64,000 bases of DNA from Halopseudomonas sabulinigri (GCA_011053055.1 DRHT01000006.1:1-64000), one strand, 5' to 3'. Shown: positions 47,046-57,238, numbered from the stretch's first letter. Numbers and translations: made by a program. Notes: generated by a model not told the origin, from the letters alone.

Positions 47046-48218
47046 TTAGTCTCGCTGCAAACGCAACGCTAGGATGATTGCCCCGGCCAATGCCGCGAGC
47101 GCGGCTATGCCAAAGGTCCAGGCTGCGCCAAGGCTATCCCAGACATAGCCAGAGTAGAGTGCACCCAAAGCGCCTCCAACGCCTGCCAAGGTCGCATATA
47201 AGGCTTGCCCCTGCCCTTGCAGACGCGCGCTGAAGTTGTGCTGCACAAAATGGATGGCCGACACATGAAATGCGCCAAAGGTCGCTGCGTGCAAGCACTG
47301 GGCAAATAGCAAGGTCAGTAACGAGTCCGCAAGGCTACCCAGCAACACCCAGCGCAACGACGCCAGCGCAAAACTGACCACTAGCAATGTTTTCAGACTG
47401 CAACGCGCCAGTAGCGGACGCATCAGTAAAAACAGCACTATCTCCGCTAGCACGCCCAATGCCCAAAGTAAGCCGATAAAGCCGCGGCTGTAGCCCAAGT
47501 CTTCCAGGTGAATAGTCAGAAAAGTGTAGTAAGGGCCGTGCGACAACTGCATCAGGGCAACGCAAAGGAAAAAAGCCATTACGCCGGGACGCCGCAACTG
47601 CTGCCAGAGGCCATCGCCCGGCGTACGTTGAATGGTGATGCGCGGTGGCGGTGGGATAATCAGACTGCAACAGACGATGGCGCACATAACCACCAGCAGC
47701 ACACGCGGATAAGCCATCATGCCGAACCTTTCCAGCACCTCGCCAAGCAGCACCACAGTCGCGATAAAACCGACTGAACCCCATAGCCGCACCTGACTGT
47801 ACCGCGAGGCCTGCTCACGCAAATGCGCCAGGGTAATAGCCTCAAATTGCGGCAAGATTGCATGCCAAAAGAAGCTGTGCAGTGCCATGACGCCTGCCAG
47901 CCACCAGTAGTCCTGACGATAGAAAATGGCGGCAAAACTAAACGCAGTGCAGAGAGCACCGAACCGCACGATCAGCAAACGCTGACCCGTGGCGTCGCCC
48001 AGCCAGCCCCATAGATTGGGTGCCAGGCAGCGCATCAACATGGGGATGGCGACTAACTCACCAATACGCGCAGCGGAAAAACCCAGTGATTCAAAATACA
48101 ACGCGAGAAAGGGTGCTACCCCGCCAAGCAGGGCAAAGTAACTGAAGTAGAAGCCAGATAGGCGCCAGTAGGGCAAAGGCGTATTCGTTGCCTCTGCCCT
48201 TTCGCCCGCTGAGCTCAA
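47046..48218 (-). CDS. MFS transporter (HcaT/PPP-like), unusual start codon
   Basis: A 12-span MFS carrier of about 380-390 residues; spans begin at [20 protein letters not shown]. Homologues between aroC and the methionine-salvage genes in P. aeruginosa are annotated as metabolite carriers; the substrate is unknown. No ATG or GTG is found at the start. A TTG at 48218 overlaps the aroC stop (TTGA). The position where the family Met would be expected (before PLPYWRL) carries ACG at 48182 with AGAGG 8 bases upstream. Given coordinates use the TTG start. Confidence 0.82.
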   Translation of the reverse strand: MSSAGERAEATNTPLPYWRLSGFYFSYFALLGGVAPFLALYFESLGFSAARIGELVAIPMLMRCLAPNLWGWLGDATGQRLLIVRFGALCTAFSFAAIFYRQDYWWLAGVMALHSFFWHAILPQFEAITLAHLREQASRYSQVRLWGSVGFIATVVLLGEVLERFGMMAYPRVLLVVMCAIVCCSLIIPPPPRITIQRTPGDGLWQQLRRPGVMAFFLCVALMQLSHGPYYTFLTIHLEDLGYSRGFIGLLWALGVLAEIVLFLLMRPLLARCSLKTLLVVSFALASLRWVLLGSLADSLLTLLFAQCLHAATFGAFHVSAIHFVQHNFSARLQGQGQALYATLAGVGGALGALYSGYVWDSLGAAWTFGIAALAALAGAIILALRLQRD

Positions 48219-49306
48219 AGCTGGCCCAGCACCGGCGTATCGACTTTCACATCTGCATTTTGCGCGCGATGACGCAGCAGGTGATCCATCAACACCAACG
48301 CCATCATGGCCTCGGCGATGGGCGTGGCGCGAATGCCGACACAAGGATCATGGCGGCCCTTGGTTATTACATCTACCGCATTACCGTGCACATCAATAGA
48401 GCGGCCAGGAGTGGTAATGCTGGAGGTAGGCTTTAGCGCCAAACTGGCAACAATCGGTTGGCCGGAAGAGATACCGCCCAACACACCGCCTGCGTGATTG
48501 CTGACAAAACCTGCGGGAGTCATCTCGTCACGGTGCTCGGTACCGCGTTGCGCGACGGATGCAAAGCCAGCGCCCACTTCCACCCCTTTTACCGCGTTAA
48601 TCCCCATGAGCGCATAGGCTAATTCGGCATCCAAACGATCAAAAATCGGTTCGCCCCAACCCGGCGGTACGCCCTCGGCAACCACGGTGATCTTGGCGCC
48701 CACGGAGTCTTGATCACGACGCAGCTGATCCATATAGGCTTCCAGCTCAGCGATCTTGTCTGGATCAGCGCTGAAGAAGGCATTGTCATTCACGCCATCC
48801 CAACTTTTGAACGGTATCTCGATGGGGCCCAGCTGACTCATATAACCGCGTACCTGAATACCCTGCGCTGCCAGGTACTTTTTGGCAATCGCACCTGCGG
48901 CAACGCGCATAGCGGTTTCCCGCGCGGAAGAGCGTCCGCCGCCGCGGTAGTCGCGCACGCCGTATTTGTGGTGATAGGTGTAATCTGCGTGCGCAGGTCG
49001 GAAAACATCCTTGATGGCCGAGTAGTCCTTGGACTTCTGATCGGTGTTGCGGATCAGCAAGCCAATCGGACAGCCGGTGGTCAGACCTTCAAAAACGCCC
49101 GACAGAATCTCCACCTCATCCGCTTCCTGGCGCTGGGTGGTATGCCTGCTAGTACCCGGCTTGCGGCGATCCAGGTCACGCTGCAGATCCTCGCTCGACA
49201 GCGCTAGGCCAGGCGGGCAACCATCGACAATGGCGACCAAAGCAGGACCATGACTCTCGCCAGCGGTGGTAACAGTAAACAGCGTTCCAAGGGTGTTTCC
49301 AGACAT
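48215..49306 (-). CDS. aroC: Chorismate synthase
   Basis: A 363-residue FMN enzyme for the last step of chorismate synthesis. It starts [40 protein letters not shown] and [20 protein letters not shown] are family signatures. ATG 49306 gives the normal length; the reading from 49381 adds 25 residues in the leader. Its stop overlaps the MFS start. Confidence 0.97.
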   Translation of the reverse strand: MSGNTLGTLFTVTTAGESHGPALVAIVDGCPPGLALSSEDLQRDLDRRKPGTSRHTTQRQEADEVEILSGVFEGLTTGCPIGLLIRNTDQKSKDYSAIKDVFRPAHADYTYHHKYGVRDYRGGGRSSARETAMRVAAGAIAKKYLAAQGIQVRGYMSQLGPIEIPFKSWDGVNDNAFFSADPDKIAELEAYMDQLRRDQDSVGAKITVVAEGVPPGWGEPIFDRLDAELAYALMGINAVKGVEVGAGFASVAQRGTEHRDEMTPAGFVSNHAGGVLGGISSGQPIVASLALKPTSSITTPGRSIDVHGNAVDVITKGRHDPCVGIRATPIAEAMMALVLMDHLLRHRAQNADVKVDTPVLGQL

Positions 49307-49419
49307 AAACTCAACCTGATATAAGCGAAGGCGGTGCCGCAGTATACCGCCCGACCCGTATGCGTGACAGCTTGAAATCAACCCGCTAGGCTAGGCCTAC
49401 TCACCTGACAGGTTCCAGT

Positions 49420-50193
49420 ATGCCGAGTTTTTTGGCGCATTTGCTGCCCGAGCAATTTTCTCCGCTATTAGCGCTAGTATTGATCCTGTGCTCGGCGATC
49501 ACCTCAATGATTACTGCTGCGCTGGGTGCCGGTGGCGGAGTGATGCTATTGGCAATCATGGCTCTAAGCATGCCGACGGCGGCAATAATCCCGGTGCATG
49601 GCATGGTTCAGCTCGGCTCCAACGCTAACCGCGCGCTGATGACCTGGCGGTATATCAATTTACGGGTTATCGCCTGGTTTCTGCCTGGTGTGATTGTCGG
49701 CGCCTGGCTGGCTAGCCGCTTGCTGGTGAACCTGCCGCTGGCCAGCATTCAGCTCAGTATCGCTTTTTTCATCCTGTTACTTTGCTGGGGGCCTGCCATA
49801 CCCAAGGTCGCCACCGGCCCAGTCGGCACGTTACTGGCTTCAACGCTGACCAGTTTTCTCAGCCTGTTTGTTGGCGCCACTGGCCCGCTGGTGGCCGCAT
49901 TTATCAAGCAGCAGCAAAGCAGCCAGCGCATGCAAACGGTTGCTACCTTTGCCGCGGCCATGACCCTGCAACATGCGCCTAAAGCATTGGCATTCGGTGC
50001 CGCAGGCTTTGTCTTTCATGACTGGCTACCGCTGATCGCCTGCATGATCTTGGCAGGCGCCGCCGGCACTTGGTTAGGCCTTAATATTCTCTCGCGAATC
50101 AGTGATCGGCATTTCACCAGGCTATTCAATGTAGTTCTGACCCTGCTCGCCATACGTCTGGCCTGGCAGGCCATTACCAGCTGGTACGCATGA
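49420..50193 (+). CDS. TauE/SafE-family membrane permease
   Basis: A 257-residue membrane protein with about eight hydrophobic segments of the TauE/SafE (sulfite exporter, DUF81) family. The start region has SMITAALGAGGGVMLLAIMA and GMVQLGSNANRALMTWRYIN, and repeated half-domain motifs such as FVGATGPLVAAFI. The family exports sulfur-containing anions; the substrate here is unknown. AGG 8 bases before the ATG. Single gene. Confidence 0.85.
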   Translation: MPSFLAHLLPEQFSPLLALVLILCSAITSMITAALGAGGGVMLLAIMALSMPTAAIIPVHGMVQLGSNANRALMTWRYINLRVIAWFLPGVIVGAWLASRLLVNLPLASIQLSIAFFILLLCWGPAIPKVATGPVGTLLASTLTSFLSLFVGATGPLVAAFIKQQQSSQRMQTVATFAAAMTLQHAPKALAFGAAGFVFHDWLPLIACMILAGAAGTWLGLNILSRISDRHFTRLFNVVLTLLAIRLAWQAITSWYA

Positions 50194-50292
50194 CTTTTGC
50201 CAATCAGGCAGATAAATTACAGAAATTGCTGCCAACGCCGATAAACGTCTAAGGAGCAGCAGCAACATTCCCCAGAGCGCGTAGGGCAAGCC

Positions 50293-51072
50293 ATGAGCGA
50301 AACAGACACTTTGGTACCGGAGCTAAGCCCGGAACCCACCGTGATACGCGATCCGTTCGTGCGCGCTAAACCATCCGATTTTTATTGGGTACAGCTAAAA
50401 CCCGTTTTCAAAGCTCGGGTTCTGGTGCATACAGAAAAACTCGCTCAAATTGCCGTCACTCAAGAAAAGGCCGGTAGCCTTGAGCTATTACGCCTGCAGT
50501 TTCGCTTTGAAGGGGAAGCACTACCAGACATAGGAAATCGTCTGGAAGTGTTAGTGGATCACCAGCGACAACGCGTGCGCTTCGGCCCCATCAGCGGCGT
50601 AAGTATCCAGCCAGCGCAGCGCGGACTAGGTACCTTCATGTTGGCGCAGCTGATTCATTGGTGCCAACGCTATTGCGGCGACTATGCGATCACTCCAATC
50701 AACCTACGCGCCGACGACTTCAAGAACGCCGACGCCCGCGCAGCCTTTGAAAATATTCTTAGCCGTGCCGGTTTCACCATCAGTACGCTTGAAGAAGGCA
50801 GCGGCAACGGTGCTGCTCAGGCGAATCGCGTCAACGACCTAATCGGCAGCTGGAATACCGAAAAAATTCAGCCACTACAAATCGGCAGCCTGTTAGATCA
50901 GCTACGCGAGCATGAATCGCTTAACCAGAAGCAGGCTGCTCAGATGAACAAGCTACAAAATTTGATAGCCAGCTACAAACGAACCGATATCGGCAACCGC
51001 TTTGCGATTGGTTGCCTGATCGTATTCTCAATATTCCAGGCGTTGATGCTGCTCTGGGTTGTACTGCGTTAA
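50293..51072 (+). CDS. GNAT-like protein with a C-terminal membrane anchor
   Basis: A 259-residue protein. Residues about 100-175 look like an acetyltransferase (GNAT) fold: [20 protein letters not shown] resembles the acetyl-CoA loop (Q/R-x-x-G-x-G/A) followed by a helix, and [15 protein letters not shown] resembles the late part of the fold. A coiled region (about 195-230) is followed by a single C-terminal span ([20 protein letters not shown], about 236-255). The layout suggests a tail-anchored enzyme, but the GNAT call is weak. It ends convergent with prmB, sharing a TTAA at the stops. Confidence 0.7.
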   Translation: MSETDTLVPELSPEPTVIRDPFVRAKPSDFYWVQLKPVFKARVLVHTEKLAQIAVTQEKAGSLELLRLQFRFEGEALPDIGNRLEVLVDHQRQRVRFGPISGVSIQPAQRGLGTFMLAQLIHWCQRYCGDYAITPINLRADDFKNADARAAFENILSRAGFTISTLEEGSGNGAAQANRVNDLIGSWNTEKIQPLQIGSLLDQLREHESLNQKQAAQMNKLQNLIASYKRTDIGNRFAIGCLIVFSIFQALMLLWVVLR

Positions 51073-51980
51073 AGACTTTCGGCGAACAACGGCTGAAAGT
51101 GACGGCACTGTTCTGCACTGAGCACAAAAACACCGTGCCCGCCGTTAGCAAATTTGACCCACTCAAAATCCACCTCGGGCCACTCAGCCATCACGTGCAC
51201 CATGCTGTTACCTACTTCAATTACCAGTACGCCGTCTTCGCTGAGGTAGTCTGCGACCTCAGCCAGCATCCGGCGCACCAAATCAAGGCCGTCATCACCC
51301 GCAGCCAACCCTATCTCCGGCTCGTGATGGTATTCGTCCGGCAGGCTATCCATATCTTCGGAATCGACATAAGGCGGATTACTGACGATCAAATCAAAAC
51401 GCTCGCCCGCCAAGCCGTCAAACCCATCTGACCAGCGCGCCTCGACCCGTTCAGCAAGGCCATGTAGCTCAATATTGGCTTCTGCAACGGCCAGGGCATC
51501 AGCGGAGAGATCGGCCAACACCACTTCTGACTCGTCGAACGCGAAAGCGCAGGCGATACCTATGCAGCCGCTGCCGGTGCATAGGTCTAGAATACGCACT
51601 GGATCGCGTTCCAGCCAAGGCTCAAAACGTGAGTCGATCAGCTCGGCAATCGGTGATCGCGGCACCAGTACACGGTCGTCGACGATGAACTGCAGACCGG
51701 CAAAGCGCGCGTACCCCGTCAGGTAGGCTGCAGGAATACGCAGGCGCACGCGCTCCAGCAACAAGCCAACCGCCGCTTCGCGCTCCTCTTCTGTCACCCG
51801 GCAATGCAAGTAGCTCTCCGGCGTCTCCCAGGGTAAATGCAGTGCATGCAGCACCAGCAAGCGCGACTCATCCCAGGCGTTGTCAGTCCCATGGCCGAAG
51901 TACAGCTCAGTTTGATGAAAACGGCTGACGCCCCAACGTATCAAGTCCTGCACACTTTTCAGTGCGGCGTATTCACTCAT
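51069..51980 (-). CDS. prmB: PrmB, ribosomal protein uL3 N5-glutamine methyltransferase
   Basis: A 303-residue methyltransferase of the HemK/PrmC group. SAM motif I is [19 protein letters not shown] at about 125-143, and the NPPY catalytic motif is in [18 protein letters not shown]. PrmB methylates a Gln of ribosomal protein L3. The order next to aroC is as in pseudomonads. Confidence 0.93.
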   Translation of the reverse strand: MSEYAALKSVQDLIRWGVSRFHQTELYFGHGTDNAWDESRLLVLHALHLPWETPESYLHCRVTEEEREAAVGLLLERVRLRIPAAYLTGYARFAGLQFIVDDRVLVPRSPIAELIDSRFEPWLERDPVRILDLCTGSGCIGIACAFAFDESEVVLADLSADALAVAEANIELHGLAERVEARWSDGFDGLAGERFDLIVSNPPYVDSEDMDSLPDEYHHEPEIGLAAGDDGLDLVRRMLAEVADYLSEDGVLVIEVGNSMVHVMAEWPEVDFEWVKFANGGHGVFVLSAEQCRHFQPLFAESL

Positions 51981-52075
51981 GATGTAAATCCTTGTCCAAT
52001 CAGCCGCCCATTCTACGCTGCCGCGTGCTGACGACTACTGGTACACTTCGGTTTTTTAGCAGCAGATTCAGGAAA

Positions 52076-52648
52076 ATGTCTCAGGATAACGTTGGCCCCG
52101 ATGACGAACACCTGTTCCAACAGGTCATCAAGGGTGTCAAACCGCTCAAGCAACAGCAAGCCGACACCGGCAAACCCAAGGCTGACCGTGCGCGTATTGC
52201 CGCCAGTCGCGCACGCGCAACAAACAGCGCTACCAGCATCGTCATTGACGGCTTGTCCGACCAGTTCGTAATCGATGTCGCGCCGGAAGAAGAGCTGATG
52301 TGGGGCACCAATGGTGTGCAGCTCAGCCAGTTACGCAAATTGAAAAGCGCGCAGATTCCCTTTGATGGTTCAATTGACCTGCATGGCATGACGGTTGAGC
52401 GCGCTCGCGAAGACCTTTGGGCGTTTCTTGCCGAAGCGGTAAAGCAGGAAATCCGTTGTGTACGCGTGACCCATGGCAAAGCCCAACGAAAAGACGGCCG
52501 TATGCCCATACTGAAGAGCCACGTGAATACCTGGCTGAGACAACACAACAGCGTATTAGCCTTTGCTTCCTGCATCCCGCGCCACGGCGGTACCGGCTCG
52601 GTTTATGTATTGCTCAAACGCACCATGCTGGAAGGCCGCGACGACTGA
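52076..52648 (+). CDS. smrA: Smr-domain protein
   Basis: A 190-residue Smr protein. The C-terminal domain (about 90-185) has the typical SIDLHGMTVERAREDL, VRVTHGKAQRKDGRMP and RHGGTGSVYVLLKR motifs. Smr domains are nicking or RNA endonucleases, and some rescue collided ribosomes; the N-terminal half is low complexity. ATG 52076 has AGGA just before it; the reading from 51992 adds 28 residues without a binding site. Divergent from prmB. Confidence 0.9.
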   Translation: MSQDNVGPDDEHLFQQVIKGVKPLKQQQADTGKPKADRARIAASRARATNSATSIVIDGLSDQFVIDVAPEEELMWGTNGVQLSQLRKLKSAQIPFDGSIDLHGMTVERAREDLWAFLAEAVKQEIRCVRVTHGKAQRKDGRMPILKSHVNTWLRQHNSVLAFASCIPRHGGTGSVYVLLKRTMLEGRDD

Positions 52649-52712
52649 GTAGGTATTATTCGCCTAAATCAGGCAAATTTAAGCAATTAATGCAGGCAAG
52701 GAGCACTGCTGC

Positions 52713-53126
52713 TTAGAGATCAACCTTGCCACGCAACTGCTTGGAATATCCGCGTTTCACCTTGCTATCTACCCGGCGCACCTGCGACCCACGCGTGGGT
52801 CGTGTCGCACGCCGCTTTTTCTGCACGACCACCGCACCGTTGATTAACTCACGAAGGCGTTCAAAGGCATCATCACGGTTCATGTCTTGGGTGCGGAACT
52901 GCTGCGCCTTGATGACAATCACGCCATCCTTGGTAATCCGTTGATCAGACAGCTGCAGCAAACGTTCTTTATAGAACGGCGGCAAGCTGGAGCGGCGGAT
53001 ATCGAAGCGTAGATGAATGGCACTGGCCACCTTATTCACGTTCTGACCACCCGCACCCTGAGAGCGGACGGCAGAAATCTCAACCTCCCAATCTCCCAGC
53101 TGTACTTCGTTGGACAAAACAATCAT
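52713..53126 (-). CDS. arfB: ArfB/YaeJ-type ribosome rescue peptidyl-tRNA hydrolase
   Basis: A 137-residue class I release-factor-like protein. It has the GGQ motif in SQGAGGQNVNKVASAIHLRF and a basic C-terminal tail (KKRRATRPTRGSQVRRVDSK) that enters the empty mRNA channel. It frees stalled ribosomes. ATG 53126 has GGAG 9 bases upstream. smrA, also linked to stalled ribosomes in other species, is convergent with it. Confidence 0.94.
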   Translation of the reverse strand: MIVLSNEVQLGDWEVEISAVRSQGAGGQNVNKVASAIHLRFDIRRSSLPPFYKERLLQLSDQRITKDGVIVIKAQQFRTQDMNRDDAFERLRELINGAVVVQKKRRATRPTRGSQVRRVDSKVKRGYSKQLRGKVDL

Positions 53127-53154
53127 GCGGCTAACTCCAGAGCAGAAAGACAAT

Positions 53155-53172
53155 GCCGGAAATCGTTCCGGC
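53155..53172 (-). terminator. Terminator-like hairpin between the amidotransferase gene and arfB
   Basis: GCCGGAA, four-base loop, TTCCGGC; on the minus strand ATTGTCTTTCT follows. It lies 50 bp after the amidotransferase stop and 29 bp before the arfB start. Confidence 0.6.
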
Positions 53173-53221
53173 CTAGCCCAAGGATACGCTGATGCTCAAA
53201 TATGGGCAAAAACAGGTGACG

Positions 53222-53929
53222 TCAGCGCGCCTGCTGCAGGAAGTTAACAATCCAGTCGAGCATCAGACTGTCGTCCACTACAGCGCTCAAGGACGCCTGC
53301 CCTGCCCGGTATCGCGTCGCTGGAATCACGTCACGACGTGCATCCATCAAGTCGGCCGAATAGGCTTTGCAAAACTCCGGATGGCCCTGCACGCTCATGA
53401 AGTGTTGGCCGTATTGCAGTAAATAGTAAGGACAAAAATCGCTCCGCGCGAGAATCTCTGCATGCGGCGGGAGTCGCACTACCTGGTCCTGATGGCTGAC
53501 AATCAAGTCCAGGCTTTCGCGAGTGGGTTGCATCCAGGGTTTGTTAATCAGCACGTCATTGAACGACATGCCTACGCCCCAGCCCTTGGGTGATTTATGC
53601 ACCTCACCGCCCAAGGCTTTGGCCATCAACTGATGTCCGAAACATATCCCCACCAGTGGCATGCCTGCTTCCCACAGCTTGGCAACAAACGCTTGCAACT
53701 CGTTGATCCAGAGCTGGCCATCGTTAACGCCCGATTTGCTGCCTGTGGTGAGATAAACGTCGCATTCATCAACGCCCCCGGGCAGCTCTCCATCCAGGGC
53801 ACGGTAAACGCGATAGTCCATTTCCGGTAACCGTTGGCGTAAAAGCGTTTCAAACATCTCGGGATAATTACCATGCAGAACCTGCAGGCTTTCTCGCACA
53901 TCATCACACTGCAACAACCCAACTTTCAT
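53222..53929 (-). CDS. Class I glutamine amidotransferase
   Basis: A 235-residue GATase-1 domain protein. The nucleophile Cys is in PLVGICFGHQLMAKAL and the His/Glu pair in VQGHPEFCKAY. It lacks a synthetase domain, so it is a stand-alone GMP-synthase-like or peptidase-like amidotransferase (YfeJ/GuaA-like). The acceptor is unknown. ATG 53929 is chosen because GGG lies 6 bases upstream; ATG 53944 has none. Confidence 0.85.
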   Translation of the reverse strand: MKVGLLQCDDVRESLQVLHGNYPEMFETLLRQRLPEMDYRVYRALDGELPGGVDECDVYLTTGSKSGVNDGQLWINELQAFVAKLWEAGMPLVGICFGHQLMAKALGGEVHKSPKGWGVGMSFNDVLINKPWMQPTRESLDLIVSHQDQVVRLPPHAEILARSDFCPYYLLQYGQHFMSVQGHPEFCKAYSADLMDARRDVIPATRYRAGQASLSAVVDDSLMLDWIVNFLQQAR

Positions 53930-54004
53930 TGCATACCCGCTCATTCATGAATTAAGAGAAGCGATGGCTCAGCGAATCACCAGGAGCTCTCCCGCGCCTG
54001 AGAT

Positions 54005-54391
54005 TTACTCCAAGACCGGCGGTTCGAGCGCCTCATTAGCCCCGGCCAGCTCGGCGGCACTTTCGGCCAATACCAGCGCGGTTTCACTGTCGCCCGCACC
54101 AGCGGCTTCAGCGGCTTGCGCAGCCAGCTCAGCCGCCTCAGCATTGGTGGGCGCTTGCAGTAGATAGGTCAGCGATTGCTGCAGGCGATCGGCTGCTACG
54201 GCGTTGCCCTGCTCACGTTCCACTGTCGAACGCTCCTGCAGCAATGCCAAGCTGCGCTTGATACGTACATCCGGCGCCATTCGGGCATCACCGACTATCG
54301 CCTCAACGCTGACGGACACCTCTGGCGTATCTTGCGCGCTGACCAGCATGGGCATAAATGCCATGGCGGCAAACAAAAACAGCTTTTTCAT
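54005..54391 (-). CDS. Small secreted Ala/Glu-rich helical protein
   Basis: A 128-residue protein with a signal peptide (residues 1-19, ending VSAQ). The mature part has an N-terminal beta-like stretch (EVSVSVEAIV) and a long helical, Ala/Glu-rich C-terminal part (NAEAAELAAQAAEAAGAGDS). I do not recognise the family. GGAAG lies 6 bases before the ATG. It is 32 bp downstream of the DUF4105 gene, so the two are probably cotranscribed. Confidence 0.65.
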   Translation of the reverse strand: MKKLFLFAAMAFMPMLVSAQDTPEVSVSVEAIVGDARMAPDVRIKRSLALLQERSTVEREQGNAVAADRLQQSLTYLLQAPTNAEAAELAAQAAEAAGAGDSETALVLAESAAELAGANEALEPPVLE

Positions 54392-54423
54392 CGTTGTCTT
54401 CCTTACCTGTTTCTGTGGGTCTT

Positions 54424-55428
54424 TCACTGCCCAACGGGCCCTGGCGAATGATCGTATCCGGGCACACCGTCGCGAATACAGTGCGAAAAATCATCGCCAT
54501 CGCAAACCTGTCTGGCGCGTTGTGTAATTCGTCCCCGCTGGCGCAATTCGGTCATCGAATAGTTCGGCTGCAAACCATCAAGGGCATAGACATATTCATC
54601 TAGATAGCCACTCAGCCAAAGTCGATAATCCAACGGCAAATTAGGATGTATGCGCCGTAAAAGACGAAACACGACTGTGGTGCAATTGGCGGTCAACGTA
54701 TGGTAATAACGCGGCCTAGCAGCCAATTCATTGGCTGCCGCCACATAGGCCTCCAGCAGCTCTCGCCCATCATCGGCACTAAGACGAGTGCGGTACAGAT
54801 AAGCATCCTCATGGCGAATATTGGTACGTACACGCACTATGTCATGTTCGTCACTAGCGACAATATTCAGCTCAAAATGCTTGAAAAAACCGCCCAGCGC
54901 TGAAAACTCTTCCGTGCGCGCACGGCGTATTTCAACCGAAAAAGTCAGGTAGCGACCATCTTCAAAACCAAAAGATACCAGGATGTGGGCGATGGCCCGT
55001 GGGCCCCAGTAAGAAGAGATCATATCAACCGTTTGCAGCTTTGCGAGATCGTATACTCGCTCATCCCAGCGAACGTCATAATCGGTTTCGCTGCGCCAGT
55101 TGAAGTTGCGTACCTGTTGCAGCTCCAGACGCTCACCCACAATACGACCCGTGGTAGTCATGGCCATATCATCTGCCCAATCGCTAATGCCTTGAGCACG
55201 CAAGCCGCGCCACCAAAGCACTATCAATATCACCGCAAACAGAATTAGCCCTAACGCTGGGGGATAACGCCCGATCGCCGCCAAAAACAATACAACGACC
55301 AGCCAGAGCGACCAGCTGGCGATTGGCATATAACGCAGCCGCTTGGAGTCAGGGCGATGAAACCACATCGCCAGCAGCACCCAAACGCTACCCAGAAATA
55401 ACAGTAATATGGAAAGACCCAACAGCAT
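54424..55428 (-). CDS. DUF4105 (Lnb-like) membrane-anchored protein
   Basis: A 334-residue protein with two or three N-terminal spans (LLGLSILLLFLGSVWVLLAM; SLWLVVVLFLAAIG; LGLILFAVILIVLWWRG) and a large periplasmic domain. It contains the YYHTLTANCTTVVFRLLRRI block with a conserved Cys, typical of DUF4105, related to a cysteine-peptidase or amidase fold. The exact function is unknown. ATG 55428 has GAGG upstream; the TTG at 55431 is not needed. Upstream of the secreted Ala/Glu-rich gene. Confidence 0.8.
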   Translation of the reverse strand: MLLGLSILLLFLGSVWVLLAMWFHRPDSKRLRYMPIASWSLWLVVVLFLAAIGRYPPALGLILFAVILIVLWWRGLRAQGISDWADDMAMTTTGRIVGERLELQQVRNFNWRSETDYDVRWDERVYDLAKLQTVDMISSYWGPRAIAHILVSFGFEDGRYLTFSVEIRRARTEEFSALGGFFKHFELNIVASDEHDIVRVRTNIRHEDAYLYRTRLSADDGRELLEAYVAAANELAARPRYYHTLTANCTTVVFRLLRRIHPNLPLDYRLWLSGYLDEYVYALDGLQPNYSMTELRQRGRITQRARQVCDGDDFSHCIRDGVPGYDHSPGPVGQ

Positions 55429-55520
55429 CAATCAGCCTCAGTCACGTGCGGGCAATACCGCAGTCGCTTTTACGCAGTCTACACCTTGCCCGCGAGAGTA
55501 GCAGCGATGAACGGCACAGT

Positions 55521-55573
55521 TTGCGCCTTGTATCGATCGAAATATAAAAGCACAATGCTGGATACTCAACCAG
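55521..55573 (+). promoter_or_regulatory. Promoter and weak LexA-like site before the FAN1 gene
   Basis: TTGCGC (55521-55526), 16-base spacer and TATAAA (55543-55548) form a promoter. CTG-N10-CAG at 55558-55573 fits the LexA half-sites only at the outer bases; the inner A/T pattern is weak. SOS control is therefore only a suggestion. No Shine-Dalgarno site precedes the ATG at 55586, so the transcript may have a very short leader. Confidence 0.35.
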
Positions 55574-55585
55574 TATACTTGTTCT

Positions 55586-57238
55586 ATGCCTACACCGCTC
55601 GCCGCCGACTTTTACTATCTGACGAACTTCCAGACCGTGCTCGACTGGGTGCGCGAGCGTTACGCTGACTTGCTCACCGCAGAGGAGCTGGCGTTCGCTC
55701 AAGATTTCAGCGCACTGCCTCAGTTGTCACAAGCATTGTTGGTGCGCTTGGTGATGCGTAAAGGACCGCACTTTCGTTGCAGCAAGCTCACTTATGCAGA
55801 GATTGGCGATATCGCCTTAGCTGCCTCGCCGCTGCTACAACGTGGCTGGCTAGTAAGTGACGCAGCGCTAATGGTCGACGACCTTTCCAGGCTATTACTC
55901 AAAAGCGAACTGGCGACGCTACTCCCGCATAACGTCTGCGCCAAAGGCTTGGGCAAGACCGAAATGCTAGCGCTTTTGTGCGAACGCTACCCTGGGGAAA
56001 TGCCCTACCACGAATGGCCAGCCCTACCAGATGAGCACATATATAGCCTGACCATTCACTCGTTATGTGAACGACTTCGGCTGTTATTTTTTGGCAATTT
56101 GGCACAGAGCTGGTCTGAGTTTGTACTCACCGACCTAGGCGTCTTTCGCTATGAGTCCGTCGCTTTCTCGCTCGACTCACGCGGTTTTAACAACCGCTGC
56201 GATATCGACGATTACCTGCACTTGCGTCGCTGTCGCGAGACCTTTTCCGACCACGCGAGCGTAACCGATACCTTGCACCAACTGGGTAGGTTCCACAGCA
56301 ATAACCCGTGGATCGAACAGCGTCATCAGCGCCTGCTATTTCAATTAGGCAGACAGTTGGAGCGTGACGGTGAGCAGGCCCATGCACTGCGGCTGTATGA
56401 GCAATGCGATTACATCGGCGCCCGCCAAAGACGTGTGCGCATTTTGGAACAAACCCAACGGCACACCGAGGCCTATCAGCTGGCGTTAGAAGCCACAGCT
56501 AATCCTGAAAGCGAAGCTGAAAGGCAACTGGTTGAGCGGGCGTTAAAGCGATTAGCGCGCAAATTGAAGCGGCCGCTACCTGTGCAGCAAGCCGTCGCAG
56601 TGATCACCGAACAGCACCTGTTATTGCCGCCTTCACTCGACGTGGGCGTTGAGCAAGCCGTTGTTATGCACCTAAGCCAGGATGAAGCTCCGGTGTATTA
56701 CGTCGAGAACACCCTAGTTTGCAGCCTGTTCGGGCTACTCTGCTGGGACGCCGTTTTCGCACCGCTACCGGGAGCCTTTTTTCATCCGTTTCACAGTGCT
56801 CCGGCCGACTTGCATAGCCCTGATTTTTTCCAGCGTCGTCGTGAGCTATTTGAGATGTGTCTAGCAAAGCTGGACGGTGATAATTACGCGCACCAAATAC
56901 GCGACACGTTCCAGCAAAAGCAGGGCATTCAATCTCCTTTCGTGTGCTGGCCGCTACTCAACGCCGCCTTGCTAGAGGATGCATTGCGCTGCATTCCCGC
57001 CGCGCACCTGAAACTCTGGTCCCAACGCTTGCTGCTTGATATCAAAGCCAATCGGGCGGGCATGCCTGATTTGATCCAGTTCTGGCCCGCCGAGCAACGC
57101 TACCGCATGATCGAAGTGAAAGGCCCCGGTGACCGCTTGCAGGACAACCAGCGTCGCTGGTTAGCGTTTTGTGCAAAACACGACATGCCAGTGGAGGTTT
57201 GCTATGTGCAATGGACTGACGAGGTGTGCGGCGCATGA
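55586..57238 (+). CDS. FAN1-type VRR-NUC endonuclease
   Basis: A 550-residue structure-specific nuclease. The VRR-NUC domain (about 440-550) has the PD-(D/E)XK set: PD495 in GMPDLIQFWP, and E510-V-K512 in RMIEVKGPGDRLQDNQRRWL. A helical SAP-like and TPR region precedes it, with ADFYYLTNFQTVLDWVRERY at the start. Homologues of eukaryotic FAN1 occur in P. aeruginosa, where they cut flap structures and unhook DNA crosslinks. It overlaps the downstream helicase gene by 4 bp (ATGA), so they are cotranslated. Confidence 0.9.
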   Translation: MPTPLAADFYYLTNFQTVLDWVRERYADLLTAEELAFAQDFSALPQLSQALLVRLVMRKGPHFRCSKLTYAEIGDIALAASPLLQRGWLVSDAALMVDDLSRLLLKSELATLLPHNVCAKGLGKTEMLALLCERYPGEMPYHEWPALPDEHIYSLTIHSLCERLRLLFFGNLAQSWSEFVLTDLGVFRYESVAFSLDSRGFNNRCDIDDYLHLRRCRETFSDHASVTDTLHQLGRFHSNNPWIEQRHQRLLFQLGRQLERDGEQAHALRLYEQCDYIGARQRRVRILEQTQRHTEAYQLALEATANPESEAERQLVERALKRLARKLKRPLPVQQAVAVITEQHLLLPPSLDVGVEQAVVMHLSQDEAPVYYVENTLVCSLFGLLCWDAVFAPLPGAFFHPFHSAPADLHSPDFFQRRRELFEMCLAKLDGDNYAHQIRDTFQQKQGIQSPFVCWPLLNAALLEDALRCIPAAHLKLWSQRLLLDIKANRAGMPDLIQFWPAEQRYRMIEVKGPGDRLQDNQRRWLAFCAKHDMPVEVCYVQWTDEVCGA

